The translations under genes and the position numbers were made by a program. A stretch of DNA of 64,000 nt. Source: DATBQN01 sp963755825. GTDB lineage: Bacteria > Acidobacteriota > Thermoanaerobaculia > Multivoradales > UBA5704. Each line of letters starts with the position of its first letter. Positions within the stretch are counted from its first letter, which is position 1. Location of the stretch: NCBI GenBank assembly GCA_963755825.1, contig CAVWLA010000003.1, positions 1,364,001 through 1,428,000 on the forward strand. The letters are read 5' to 3'. The notes beneath the pieces were generated by a model, which was given only the letters and a program-made list of their open reading frames with translations, had not been told where the DNA came from and made no database searches. Shown here one piece after another: positions 17,982 to 27,754 of this stretch.

Positions 17982-18373
17982 TGGACGGAGACCGCGGCAT
18001 GCGCTACATCATCGCCATCATCCCTCCCGACCGTTACGACGCGGTGATCGACGGCCTCTCGGCGCACCACGTGCGCGGGGTGACGGTCTCCGAGGCCATG
18101 GGCTTCGGCCAGGAGCACGACCGCGCCCATCCCGACCACGCCGAGCGGCTGGGGATCGAGATGACCAAGAAGCTGCGACTGGAGATCGTCTGCCGCGGCG
18201 AGGAGGTCGAGGAGATCCTGCAGGCGCTCTACGACGCCGGCCACACCGGCCGGCGCGGCGACGGCAAGGTCTTCGTGCTGGCGATCGAGGAGGCGCTGCG
18301 CCTGAAGACCGGCGAGCGCGGCCTCGCGGCCCTCGGCCCCGACCACCCGCGAGAAGAGCCGCCCGAGGGTTGA
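17981..18373 (+). CDS. PII-family signal protein coupled to the metal efflux pump
   Basis: A 130-residue protein with the PII (GlnB) fold signature: MRYIIAIIPPDRYDAVIDGL at the front strand, GVTVSEAMGFGQ entering the T-loop, LRLEIVCRGEEVEEILQAL, and the C-terminal nucleotide-binding motif TGRRGDGKVFVLAIEEALRL followed by KTGERG. The T-loop is short and lacks the uridylylated Tyr of nitrogen-control PII proteins. The start ATG overlaps the czcA stop (TGATG), so the two are translated together; a second ATG at 17999 would begin nearer the conserved strand. A divergent PII group linked to metal-efflux operons (PII-NG) has been described; this gene fits it. Likely role is sensing metal or nucleotide to modulate the pump (inference). 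Confidence 0.85.
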   Translation: MDGDRGMRYIIAIIPPDRYDAVIDGLSAHHVRGVTVSEAMGFGQEHDRAHPDHAERLGIEMTKKLRLEIVCRGEEVEEILQALYDAGHTGRRGDGKVFVLAIEEALRLKTGERGLAALGPDHPREEPPEG

Positions 18374-18438
18374 GCTCGGGTGGCGGGTCGCCTCTCGCCG
18401 AGCGACGATTCATATACGCTTGCCGTGAGAGGGGAATC

Positions 18439-18894
18439 ATGCCTGCAAGCGACAACGACGTGAGGTCGATCGACGGTCTCATCGCCGCGCTCTACGAGGT
18501 GATCTCGGGGCCCGCCGGGGAGCGCGACTGGGACCGCGAGCGCTCGCTCTTCGTCCCCGGTGCGCGGCTGGTGCCGAGCCGCTCGGTCATGGGGATGGCT
18601 GGGGGGATGGCCGGCGGGGCGATGGACCTCGAAACCTACATCTCGTCACGCGCGCCGTTCTTCGCCAGCCAGGCGATCTGGGAGGACGAGATCGGCCGCC
18701 AGGTCTTCGAGCTCGGCAGCTTCGCCCACGTGCTCAGCACCTACGCCCTGCGCCACAGCCCGGACGGGCCGCCGGTCCTCCGCGGCATCAACAGCATCCA
18801 GCTCTGGCACGACGGCAGCCGCTGGTGGGTGGTCTCCATGATGTGGGAGAACGAGCGGCCCGGCATCGTCCTGCCGGCCGAGCTGCTGCGATGA
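18439..18894 (+). CDS. NTF2/SnoaL-like protein
   Basis: A 151-residue soluble protein with the cone-shaped NTF2-like fold pattern: an N-terminal helix IDGLIAALYEVIS, a DRERSLFVPGARLVPSR strand, the helix LETYISSRAPFF, and four C-terminal strands including WEDEIGRQVFELGSFAHVLSTY and GINSIQLWHDGSRWWVVSMMW. Proteins of this family are enzymes, binding proteins or accessory domains, so the function cannot be set. Start 18439 follows GAGAGGGGAA and an upstream TATACG -10-like box at 18413. A short Gly/Met-rich run (MGMAGGMAGGAM) interrupts the first strand-helix connection. It is a single gene after the efflux operon. Confidence 0.72.
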   Translation: MPASDNDVRSIDGLIAALYEVISGPAGERDWDRERSLFVPGARLVPSRSVMGMAGGMAGGAMDLETYISSRAPFFASQAIWEDEIGRQVFELGSFAHVLSTYALRHSPDGPPVLRGINSIQLWHDGSRWWVVSMMWENERPGIVLPAELLR

Positions 18895-18941
18895 AGGCCG
18901 CGCGGCGACCGGCCGCCGAACGGAAACCGCGCGCGGCGCGG

Positions 18942-18947
18942 TAGAAT
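18942..18947 (+). promoter_or_regulatory. -10 box TAGAAT for the Cys-rich secreted protein gene
   Basis: TAGAAT ends 11 bp before the ATG at 18959, so the leader would be only a few nucleotides. No ribosome site is present. Confidence 0.45.
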
Positions 18948-18958
18948 CCCTCTCCGCC

Positions 18959-19513
18959 ATGCTCCCCGCCCGCCACCGGAACGCCTTCGCCGCCGCCGTC
19001 GTCGCCGGGTTCATGACGCTCGCCGCGCTGCCGGCCGCGGCCGACTTCGGCGAGCAGCCGCCGGTCTCCTCGACACCGGCGAAGCCGCCGGCCGGTGCAG
19101 CCATCGGAGCCGCCGCGGCCTGCGACACCTCGTGCGCCGAAGGCTCGGTCGAGAGCTGCCGCTGCCTCTTCCAGCCCACCTTCGAGGGCGCCTGCAAGGC
19201 GGCCGACGCCATCTTCATCGCCGAGGTGACGGGCGCCGATCGCGCCAGCAGCAGCGACCTCTGGCGCTACACGCTGCGGGTCACCTGCGCCTGGAAGGGC
19301 GAGCTGGGGACGGCGGTCGCCGAGAGCGGCGTCAACGGCTGCCCGGCGATCCTCGAGAAGGGCAAGAGCTACCTCGTCTTCGCCTCGTGGAAGGGCGACC
19401 GCAAGGTCTACGAGATCGGCTCCTGCACCCGCACCGCCGACCTCTCGCACGCCGCCGACGACTTGAAGCGCCTCGGCGAGCCGCGCCACAAGGCCGCCGG
19501 CGCCCCGCGCTGA
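18959..19513 (+). CDS. Small secreted Cys-rich protein, TIMP/NTR-like
   Basis: A 184-residue protein with a signal peptide (AFAAAVVAGFMTLAALPAAA, cleavage near ADF) and a mature part with eight cysteines. The pattern CxC...F...C..AD.IFIAEVTG, strands RYTLRVTCAWKGE, then GCPAILEKGKSYLVFASW and the final EIGSCTRTADLSHAADDL resembles the netrin/TIMP-like (NTR) oligonucleotide-binding-fold domains seen in many secreted bacterial proteins. Function is unknown; protease inhibition is only suggested by the fold name. The gene stands alone, preceded by a -10 box that gives an almost leaderless transcript. Confidence 0.65.
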   Translation: MLPARHRNAFAAAVVAGFMTLAALPAAADFGEQPPVSSTPAKPPAGAAIGAAAACDTSCAEGSVESCRCLFQPTFEGACKAADAIFIAEVTGADRASSSDLWRYTLRVTCAWKGELGTAVAESGVNGCPAILEKGKSYLVFASWKGDRKVYEIGSCTRTADLSHAADDLKRLGEPRHKAAGAPR

Positions 19514-19556
19514 GCCCCCGCATTTAACGCCCAATTACCGCCTGTCTGTGCTAGGC

Positions 19557-19593
19557 TCCTCCCGCTCGGGAGGACTCTCCTCCCGCCTGGGAG
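19557..19593 (+). other. Tandem small hairpins in the leader of the following gene
   Basis: TCCTCCC-GCTC-GGGAGGA (19557-19574) is followed by CTCCC-GCCT-GGGAG (19580-19593). They lie just after a TAGGCT -10-like box (19552-19557) and about 105 nt before the next start codon, so they would fold at the 5' end of that mRNA. The shared anti-Shine-Dalgarno-like CTCCTCCC runs could affect translation; this is untested. Confidence 0.35.
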
Positions 19594-19697
19594 ACCCGCT
19601 GCCGCGCCGGTTCGGATCCGCTGCGGTCGCGGCCCAGCGGGGCCGACGGAGTGTTGACCTCCGCCGACCCCTAGCCACGCACAGGAGAACCAGTCCC

Positions 19698-20273
19698 ATG
19701 CGCAGCCGCTCGGATCGTAACAGCCCGCACCCGACCCTCGACAACGCGACCCTCGACAACGTCTTCTCGACCGAGTACCTCGCGGAGCTCCGCGAGCGCG
19801 ACGAGGTGCTGACCGCGGCGGAGGCCGAGTACGCCGGCCCCTGGCGGTGCGCACCGGCGGCGGCCACGGCGAAGGGGCCGGCGAAGCCGGGAGCCACCGC
19901 CGTCCTCCGCGACTGGGAGGACCCCGAGCGCGACCTGCCGGAGGGCGTCCTCTGGCACGAGGAGACGGCGCGGCTCCTCGCCATCGCCCTCCCCATCGCC
20001 GAGCGCGAGCCCCTCTTCCACCTCGACGACCGCGAGACCGCCGACGGCTTCCCCCTCGCCGCCGTCTTCGGCGAGCAGGGAGCGCAGGGCGCCGGCTGGC
20101 TGCGGCGCTACGAGCCGCGCCTCGCCGAGGCTCTCCACCTGCTCGAGGGCATCGTCCGCTCGCCGCGAGCGCTCGCCGATCTCCTCGAAGCCGCCGGACC
20201 GCTCGCCGTCGAGCAGGTCGGCAAGATCCTCGCCCGCCGCCTGGGAGCTGAGCCATCGCCGCGGCACGAGTGA
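19698..20273 (+). CDS. Hypothetical protein
   Basis: I do not recognise this 191-residue protein. It is soluble, acidic in the middle and mainly helical. Segments that stand out are a duplicated TLDNATLDNVFSTEYL near the N-terminus, a Glu/Arg-rich helix LAELRERDEVLTAAEAEY, and a helical second half with LHLLEGIVRSPRALADLLEA and a C-terminal helix ending GKILARRLGAE. There is no signal peptide, membrane segment or metal motif. I placed the start at ATG 19698 because ACAGGAGAAC precedes it; the longer in-frame extension runs through the hairpin leader. It has its own promoter-like region and no clear operon partner. Confidence 0.6.
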   Translation: MRSRSDRNSPHPTLDNATLDNVFSTEYLAELRERDEVLTAAEAEYAGPWRCAPAAATAKGPAKPGATAVLRDWEDPERDLPEGVLWHEETARLLAIALPIAEREPLFHLDDRETADGFPLAAVFGEQGAQGAGWLRRYEPRLAEALHLLEGIVRSPRALADLLEAAGPLAVEQVGKILARRLGAEPSPRHE

Positions 20274-20403
20274 GCGGTGGAAGGGGCTGGGCCGGCGCGT
20301 TTGCGCCTTGCCGTCGAAGCCGTTAACCTGATCTCACGGAAACAATGGACCGAGCGAGTGCGGCGGAGCGCCTCCGCCGCATCTGACCCGCGAGGAGAAC
20401 GGT

Positions 20404-22404
20404 ATGCCCGGAATGAGGAAGAGCGAGAGATCGAAGGCGTCTGGACAGGCGTTGGCTGTCGCCGGCGCCGCCCTTCTGATGGTGGCCGGCGCGGCGCACG
20501 GCGCGCGCGGCGCGGCGCCGCGCTGGACCGCCGTCGGCCCGGGCGGCGGGCCGGTCTACGGTCTCGTCGCGGCGCCGTCGGAGGCGAGCGTTCTCTACGG
20601 GCTGGGAGCGGGCCCGTCGTTCTTCCGCAGCGCCGACGGCGGCGGCTCGTGGCAGCTCCGCTCCTCCGGCACCCCGCTCCCCCGCTTCACGGTGCAGACG
20701 CCGGCCGTCGACCCAGCCGACGCCAGCCACGTCGTCGCCGCCTCCCTCGATCCCTCGACGGCCGACTTCCCTCCCGTCGGCGTCTACGAGAGCTTCGACG
20801 GCGGCGCCACCTGGCGGCCGGCCTCCGACGGTCTCGGCACGGATGCCCGCCACGTCCAGCAGCTCGTCTTCGACCCGCGCGACCCGACGGCGCTCTACGC
20901 GGCGACCAATGCGGGGATCTACGTCCGCCGGCTGCAGCAGCCGTGGAGCCTCGTCGGGCTCGGCAGCTCGCAGGTCTTCTCGCTCGCCTTCAATCCGGCG
21001 GCTCACCGCACCCTCCTCGCCGCCGCGGGTCCCGGCCCGACCGGCGGCATCTTCAAGAGCGTCGACGGCGGCGCCACCTGGGTGAGGAAGGCCGCCATCT
21101 TCCCGCCCCGGCAGATCTCCTATGACCCGCTCGATACCCGGCGCGTCTTCGCCACCGACGGCGGCGGGCTCTTCCGCAGCGTCGACGGCGGCGAGACCTG
21201 GGTGCGGCGGAGCATCCCCACCTCCGCCTTCGCCTTCGTCCTCGGCGAGGAGGCCGGAACGGTCTACCTGGCGACCATCGGCGGCGTCTACCGCAGCGCG
21301 GACGAGGGCGACCACTGGTCCGGCTTCGGCAACCGCCCGCAGGACTCGCTCTTCGCCATCCTGCGCGCTCCCGGCACCGGCGAGATCCTGCTCACCGCCG
21401 GCGACCGCGGCCTCTGGCGCTCCACCGACGGCGCCCAGTCGTGGACGCCGGCGAGCCTGGGGATCGCCATCCACACGCCGGTCGCCCTCACCGTTCTCAG
21501 CGACGCGGCGGGGACGGTCTACTTCTCCGACCTCGGCGTCTTCCGCAGCGGCGATCACGGCGCCAGCTGGAAGTCGGTCAACCAAGGGCTCGCGGCGAGC
21601 TCCGGGGTGAACCCGCCGCCGCTGCCGACGCCGCTCCTCGCCGCCTCGGCCGCTTCTCCGGCTGTGCTCTACGCCGGCAGCCCGGCCGGCATCGTCCACA
21701 GCGTCGATGGCGGCGGGCACTGGCGCGCCGCGCTCGAGCCGACGCCGCTCGGCACGGCGCTCAACGACGTCGTCGCCGATCCGACCACGCCGCGGACCGC
21801 CTATGCGATCTCCTACCCGACGCTGGGCCACGAGGACGACTGCCACGCTCTGAAGACCACCGACGGCGGCGATCACTGGCAATGCCTGCCGGTCGCCGCC
21901 CTCCAGCTGGTCGTCCATCCCAAGCATCCTCAGCAGCTCGCCGCCATCGACGGCAGCGTCCTGCGCAGCTTCGACGGTGGCGCCTCCTGGAGGGCGCTGG
22001 CTTCGTTCGACGAGAACCAGCTCCGCTCCCTCGCCTTCGATCCCCTCAACCCGAGCGTCCTCTATGTCGGCACCTTCGACGGTGTCTACGTGAGCCGCGA
22101 CGGCGGCGTCTCGCTCGCCAAGCTCGGCACCGGGCTACCGAGCGCGGCCCACGTGGAGAGCATCCTCGTCGATCCGGCGAACTCCGCGGTCCTCTACGCC
22201 GGCGTCGTGCACCCCCTGGCCGGCGGTGACCTCGAGGGGGTCGGGGCCTTCCGCTCGACCGACCGCGGCGCCCACTGGCTGCCGCTCGCCGTCGGGCTGC
22301 CGCCCGAGTTCGACGGCCACCTCGCCCTCGACGCCAGGAACCACCTGCTCTACGCCGCGACGGCGGCCCACGGGCTCTACCGGCTGGCGCTCGGCGGGCG
22401 CTGA
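20404..22404 (+). CDS. Secreted beta-propeller protein with BNR-type repeats
   Basis: A 666-residue exported protein with a signal peptide (ALAVAGAALLMVAGAAHGA) followed by about a dozen repeats of the form R-S-x-D-G-G-x-x-W (for example FRSADGGGSWQL, YESFDGGATWRP, FKSVDGGATWVR, LRSFDGGASWRA). These Asp-box/BNR blades build sialidase-, VPS10- or Ycf48-like propellers. Each is preceded by a strand such as DPRDPTALYAATNAGIY. None of the catalytic Arg triad or Tyr/Glu of sialidases can be assigned, so it is probably a binding or scaffold protein. The ribosome site GAGGAGAA decides ATG 20404. It is monocistronic and ends before a 30-bp palindrome. Confidence 0.85.
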   Translation: MPGMRKSERSKASGQALAVAGAALLMVAGAAHGARGAAPRWTAVGPGGGPVYGLVAAPSEASVLYGLGAGPSFFRSADGGGSWQLRSSGTPLPRFTVQTPAVDPADASHVVAASLDPSTADFPPVGVYESFDGGATWRPASDGLGTDARHVQQLVFDPRDPTALYAATNAGIYVRRLQQPWSLVGLGSSQVFSLAFNPAAHRTLLAAAGPGPTGGIFKSVDGGATWVRKAAIFPPRQISYDPLDTRRVFATDGGGLFRSVDGGETWVRRSIPTSAFAFVLGEEAGTVYLATIGGVYRSADEGDHWSGFGNRPQDSLFAILRAPGTGEILLTAGDRGLWRSTDGAQSWTPASLGIAIHTPVALTVLSDAAGTVYFSDLGVFRSGDHGASWKSVNQGLAASSGVNPPPLPTPLLAASAASPAVLYAGSPAGIVHSVDGGGHWRAALEPTPLGTALNDVVADPTTPRTAYAISYPTLGHEDDCHALKTTDGGDHWQCLPVAALQLVVHPKHPQQLAAIDGSVLRSFDGGASWRALASFDENQLRSLAFDPLNPSVLYVGTFDGVYVSRDGGVSLAKLGTGLPSAAHVESILVDPANSAVLYAGVVHPLAGGDLEGVGAFRSTDRGAHWLPLAVGLPPEFDGHLALDARNHLLYAATAAHGLYRLALGGR

Positions 22405-22426
22405 GCCGGGCTACTTCGGCGAATGA

Positions 22427-22456
22427 GCCAGCGCGGACCGCGCGGTCCGCGCTGGC
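22427..22456. repeat. 30-bp perfect palindrome, possible terminator
   Basis: GCCAGCGCGGACC (22427-22439), GCGC, GGTCCGCGCTGGC (22444-22456) make a perfect palindrome 23 bp after the propeller gene stop and 36 bp before the uvrA -10 box. No T-run follows. It could end transcription by a Rho-assisted route or bind a dimeric regulator of uvrA. Confidence 0.6.
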
Positions 22457-22507
22457 CGGCGCCGCCGGAATGCCCCGGCGATGCCGGCTGTTAGCATGAC
22501 CGGCCCT

Positions 22508-25376
22508 ATGGATTCGATCACCGTCCGCGGCGCTCGCGAGCACAACCTCAAGAATCTCCACGTCACGATCCCCCGCAACCGCCTGGTCGTGGTGACCGGC
22601 GTCTCGGGGTCGGGCAAGTCGTCGCTCGCCTTCGACACCCTCTTCGCCGAGGGGCAGCGGCGCTACGTCGAGTCGCTCTCGTCGTACGCGCGGCAGTTCC
22701 TGCAGCAGATGGAGAAGCCGGACGTCGACTCGATCGAGGGGCTGTCGCCGGCGATCTCGATCGAGCAGAAGTCGGTGTCGAAGAACCCGCGCTCGACGGT
22801 CGGCACGGTGACCGAGATCCACGACTACCTGCGGCTGCTCTTCGCCTCGATCGGCACCCCCCACTGTCCGAGCTGCGGCTCGGTGATCCGCCCGCAGACC
22901 GTGCAGCAGATGGTCGACCGCGCCGGCGAGCTCCCCGCGGGGACGCGCCTCGTCCTCTACGCGCCGTTCGTCCGCGGCAAGAAGGGCGAGTACAAGAAGC
23001 AGCTGGCGCAGATGGTGCGCGAGGGTTTCCTCCGGGCGCGGATCGACGGCAAGATGGTCGAGCTGGCGGGCGACATCCCCGCCGTCGACAAGCAGAAGAA
23101 GCACTCGATCGACATCGTCATCGACCGCGTGGTGGTCAAACCCGGCGTCGAGAAGCGCCTGGCCGACTCGATCGAGACCGCGCTCAAGGTCGGCGGCGGC
23201 CTGGTGGTGCTCGCCCCCGAGGGCGCCGCCGAGGAGACCCTGTCGCAGAACTACTCCTGCGCCGAGTGCGGCACCAGCCTCTCCGAGATCACCCCCCGCC
23301 TCTTCTCCTTCAACAGCCCCTACGGCGCCTGCCCGACCTGCTCCGGGCTCGGCACGCTGATGGGCGTCGATCCGGAGAAGATCATCCCCGACCCCGAGCG
23401 CTCGATCGAGGCCGGCGCCGTGGCGCCCTGGCCGGAGGGCTCGCGCTCCTGGCGCCTGCGCATGGTCGAGACGCTCGCCAAGGCGATGGGCTTCTCGCTC
23501 TCGACACCCTGGCGCCAGCTCCCCGAGGCGGCGCGCGAGGTGCTGCTCCGCGGCAGCGGCGAGCGCGAGCTCACCTTCAAGCTCGAGGGCAAGCGCTCGA
23601 GCTACAAGTGGAAGGGGGCCTTCGAGGGCGTCATCCCGCTCCTCGAGCGGCGCTACAAGGACACCGACTCGACCTCGGTGCGCACGGAGATCGAGCGCTT
23701 CATGTCGGTCAGCTCCTGCCCCACCTGCGGCGGCCGGCGGCTGCGCCCCGAGGCCCTGGCGGTGAAGATCGCCGGCTTCGCCATCGACCAGCTCTCGGCG
23801 CTGCCGGTCTCCGAGCTTCGCCGCTTCACCACCGACCTGCCGCTCGACGCCCGCGAGCGCGCCATCGCCAGCAAGGTGGTGCAGGAGATCGACGACCGCC
23901 TGACCTTCCTCGACGACGTCGGCGTCGGCTATCTCACCCTCGAGCGCTCCTCGGCCACCCTCTCCGGCGGCGAGAGCCAGCGCATCCGCCTGGCGACGCA
24001 GATCGGCAGCAAGCTGATGGGCGTCCTCTACGTGCTCGACGAGCCGTCGATCGGCCTCCACCAGAGGGACAACGCGCGGCTCATCGCCACCCTCCAGGGG
24101 ATGCGCGACCTCGGCAACTCGGTCCTCGTCGTCGAGCACGACGAGGAGACCATCCGCGCCGCCGACTGGGTGATCGACCTCGGCCCGGGCGCCGGCGTCC
24201 ACGGCGGCGAGATCGTCGCCGAGGGGACGGCGGCCGAGATCACCGCCCACCCCACCTCGCTCACCGGCCGCTACCTGCGGGGCGACCTCGCGGTCGAGGT
24301 GCCGGCCGAGCGCAGGACCGGGAGAGACAAGCCGCTGGTGATCGAGGGCGCCCGCCAGAACAACCTCAAGGACCTCACGGTCGAGTTTCCGCTCGGCGTC
24401 TTCACCGTCGTCACCGGCGTCTCGGGATCGGGCAAGAGCACCCTCGTCAACGACATCCTCTACAAGGCGCTCGCCCGCCACTTCTACCGCGCCACCGAGC
24501 GCCCCGGCGAGCACCGCCGCATCCTCGGCCTGGAGCAGCTCGACAAGGTGATCGCCATCGATCAGAGCCCGATCGGCCGCACCCCGCGCTCCAACCCGGC
24601 GACCTACACCAACGTCTTCAACCCCATCCGCAACCTGATGGCGATGACCGCCGAGGCGCGCATGCGCGGCTACCAGGCCGGCCGCTTCAGCTTCAACGTC
24701 CCCGGCGGCCGCTGCGAGGCCTGCAAGGGCGACGGGCAGATCAAGATCGAGATGCACTTCCTGCCCGACATCTACGTCACCTGCGAGATCTGCGGCGGCC
24801 AGCGCTACGACCGCGAGACGCTCGCCGTGCGCTACAAGGGTCTGAACATCGCCGAGATCCTCAACCTCCCCGTTCGAGCAGGCGCGGGAGTTCTTCCGCA
24901 ACATCCCGTCGATCGAGCGCATCCTGGAGACCCTCTGCGAGGTGGGGCTCGGCTACATCCGCCTCGGCCAGCCGGCGACGACGCTCTCCGGCGGCGAGGC
25001 GCAGCGCGTCAAGCTGTCGCGGGAGCTCTGCAAGCGCTCGACCGGCCGCACGCTCTATCTCCTCGACGAGCCGACCACCGGTCTCCATTTCGACGACGTC
25101 GGCAAGCTCCTCCGCCTCCTCCACCGGCTGGTCGAGCTCGGCAACACGGTGGTGGTGATCGAGCACAACCTGGACGTCATCAAGACCGCCGACTGGGTGA
25201 TCGACCTCGGCCCCGAGGGTGGCGAGGCGGGCGGCCGGCTGCTCGTCGAAGGGACGCCGGAGGAGGTCGCCGCCTGCCCCGAGAGCCACACCGGCCAGTA
25301 CCTCCGCGCCGTGCTTCCGCCGGCGCGCGCCGCCCGCGAGCGGGAGCCGCGCCCGCGCCGCCGCCGCAGCGCCTGA
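22508..25376 (+). pseudogene. uvrA: Excinuclease ABC subunit A with a one-base frameshift
   Basis: UvrA is the damage-recognition ATPase of nucleotide excision repair. Read through, the gene gives a full-length 955-residue product: Walker A GVSGSGKSSLAFDTL, zinc site CPSCG...CAECG...CPTCSG, signature TLSGGESQRIRL, Walker B LDEPSIGLH, then second Walker A GVSGSGKSTLVNDIL, zinc module CEACKGDG...CEICGG, TLSGGEAQRVKL and LDEPTTGLH. However, one extra C in the run of four at 24868-24871 breaks the frame after AEILNLP; the expected FEQAREFFRNIP continues one frame over. As written, the product loses the second ATPase signature and Walker B and ends at 25438 after a nonsense tail. Either a sequencing error in a homopolymer or a real mutation. 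A TAGCAT -10 box lies 10 bp before the ATG. Confidence 0.9.
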
Positions 25377-25435
25377 CGCTACCTTTCCGATCGCCTTCGC
25401 CGGGCCACGGCGAAACCCGCGCCCGCCGCCGGGAG

Positions 25436-25441
25436 TAGACT
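25436..25441 (+). promoter_or_regulatory. -10 box TAGACT, leaderless start of the AAA+ regulator
   Basis: TAGACT ends 6 bp before ATG 25448. A GGGAG just upstream of the box would not be part of the transcript. Confidence 0.5.
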
Positions 25442-25447
25442 CTTCGT

Positions 25448-26935
<1,488 letters not shown>

Positions 26936-26946
26936 GCCGCGGGCAG

Positions 26947-27342
26947 CTAGTCGTTGGCGGCGGCAGGCAGCCGGTAGGGCACCTCGACGAAGGAGAACCG
27001 CTCGGGCGGGAAGTCCCGCGTGTTGCGCGTCACCAGGCGCAGGCCGTGGTGGCGGGCGACCGCCGCCTGCAGCGCGTCCGGCATTTTCCAGCGCAGCTCC
27101 CGCCGCAGCCGCGCCGCGAGATCGGCGACCGGGCGGTCGATCGGCAGGGTTGGAAAACGGTCGAGGAGAGCCTCGGCGAGGCCGGCGTCGGCGACCGCGA
27201 AGCCGGCGAGCACCTCGGCGCGGGTGATCACCGACACCGCCGCCCGGCGGCGGTTGTCCTTCAGGTAGTCGGTGGCGGCGCGGATGCCGTTGAAGTGATC
27301 GATGAGGATGACCGAGTCGAGGAGGAGGCGGCTGCCTTCCAT
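26947..27342 (-). CDS. PIN-domain toxin (VapC-like)
   Basis: A 131-residue PIN-domain ribonuclease, the likely toxin of a type II toxin-antitoxin pair. The acidic metal-binding residues are at the expected places: Asp in LLLDSVILIDHF, Glu in SVITRAEVLAG, Asp in MPDALQAAVA and Asp in LVTRNTRDF. VapC-type enzymes cut specific tRNAs or rRNA when freed from the antitoxin. I chose ATG 27342 because its A is shared with the stop codon of the upstream antitoxin gene (TGATG), the usual coupling, although the frame is open further upstream. It converges on the AAA+ regulator gene with 11 bp between. Confidence 0.88.
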   Translation of the reverse strand: MEGSRLLLDSVILIDHFNGIRAATDYLKDNRRRAAVSVITRAEVLAGFAVADAGLAEALLDRFPTLPIDRPVADLAARLRRELRWKMPDALQAAVARHHGLRLVTRNTRDFPPERFSFVEVPYRLPAAAND

Positions 27343-27590
27343 CAACCCTTCTCCTCGGCCCACTCCCCGCGCAGGCGGAGCTGGACCGCGAGCCCATCGT
27401 CCTCGCCCCGCAGGATGCCGGACGTCTCGTCGAGCAGACGATCGAGGGTCGGCAGGTCGGCCTCGCACTCCTCACGATAGCGGCGGATGGCGATGCGCAC
27501 GAGCTGAGTCATGGAAACCTCCTCCTCCTCGGCCTTGCGGTCGAGCCAGTGCTTGTCTTCGGGGTCGAGGCTGATCAGCGTTCGGATCAT
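27342..27590 (-). CDS. Ribbon-helix-helix antitoxin
   Basis: An 82-residue antitoxin with an N-terminal ribbon-helix-helix: the beta strand MIRTLISLDPEDKHWLDRKA is followed by EEEEVSMTQLVRIAIRRYRE, as in CopG-type DNA-binding proteins. The C-terminal half is acidic (LPTLDRLLDETSGIL, GEDDGL) and should wrap the PIN toxin. RHH antitoxins bind their own promoter as dimers; an inverted repeat 48 bp upstream is the likely operator. An in-frame GTG lies 7 codons earlier, but the RHH strand begins at the ATG at 27590. Its stop overlaps the toxin start by one base. Confidence 0.85.
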   Translation of the reverse strand: MIRTLISLDPEDKHWLDRKAEEEEVSMTQLVRIAIRRYREECEADLPTLDRLLDETSGILRGEDDGLAVQLRLRGEWAEEKG

Positions 27591-27637
27591 TCGGGATCCC
27601 ACCTGGATCACACCCGGATCACTCGGAGCGCTCGATC

Positions 27638-27662
27638 GATATCATCACGAACGAATGATATC
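27638..27662. promoter_or_regulatory. Inverted repeat, likely antitoxin operator
   Basis: GATATCAT (27638-27645) and ATGATATC (27655-27662) form a perfect 8-bp inverted repeat with 9 bp between, upstream of the antitoxin start. AT-rich against the background, it also offers -10-like hexamers for the minus strand. Two GGATCAC direct repeats lie between it and the gene. Confidence 0.55.
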
Positions 27663-27705
27663 ACGGGAACCCCTGAACCCCTCTGAAAAAAGACAAGACG
27701 GAAGA

Positions 27706-27734
27706 GAGCCGCCTCACCTGACGCGAGGCGGCTC
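27706..27734 (-). terminator. Intrinsic terminator after the ABC permease-peptidase gene
   Basis: GAGCCGCCTC (27706-27715) pairs with GAGGCGGCTC (27725-27734) around a 9-nt loop. On the minus strand a pyrimidine-rich stretch with six Ts (complement of 27686-27691) follows about 14 nt later, so the T-run is somewhat distant. Confidence 0.6.
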
Positions 27735-27754
27735 CCGAGGCTTCCCGCCGCAGG

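Noticed and set aside
12812..18373. Very long continuous frame across the efflux operon
   Set aside because: Only its last ~130 codons (the PII gene) are real; the rest is a shadow of the adaptor and pump in another frame, giving Arg/Pro-rich nonsense.
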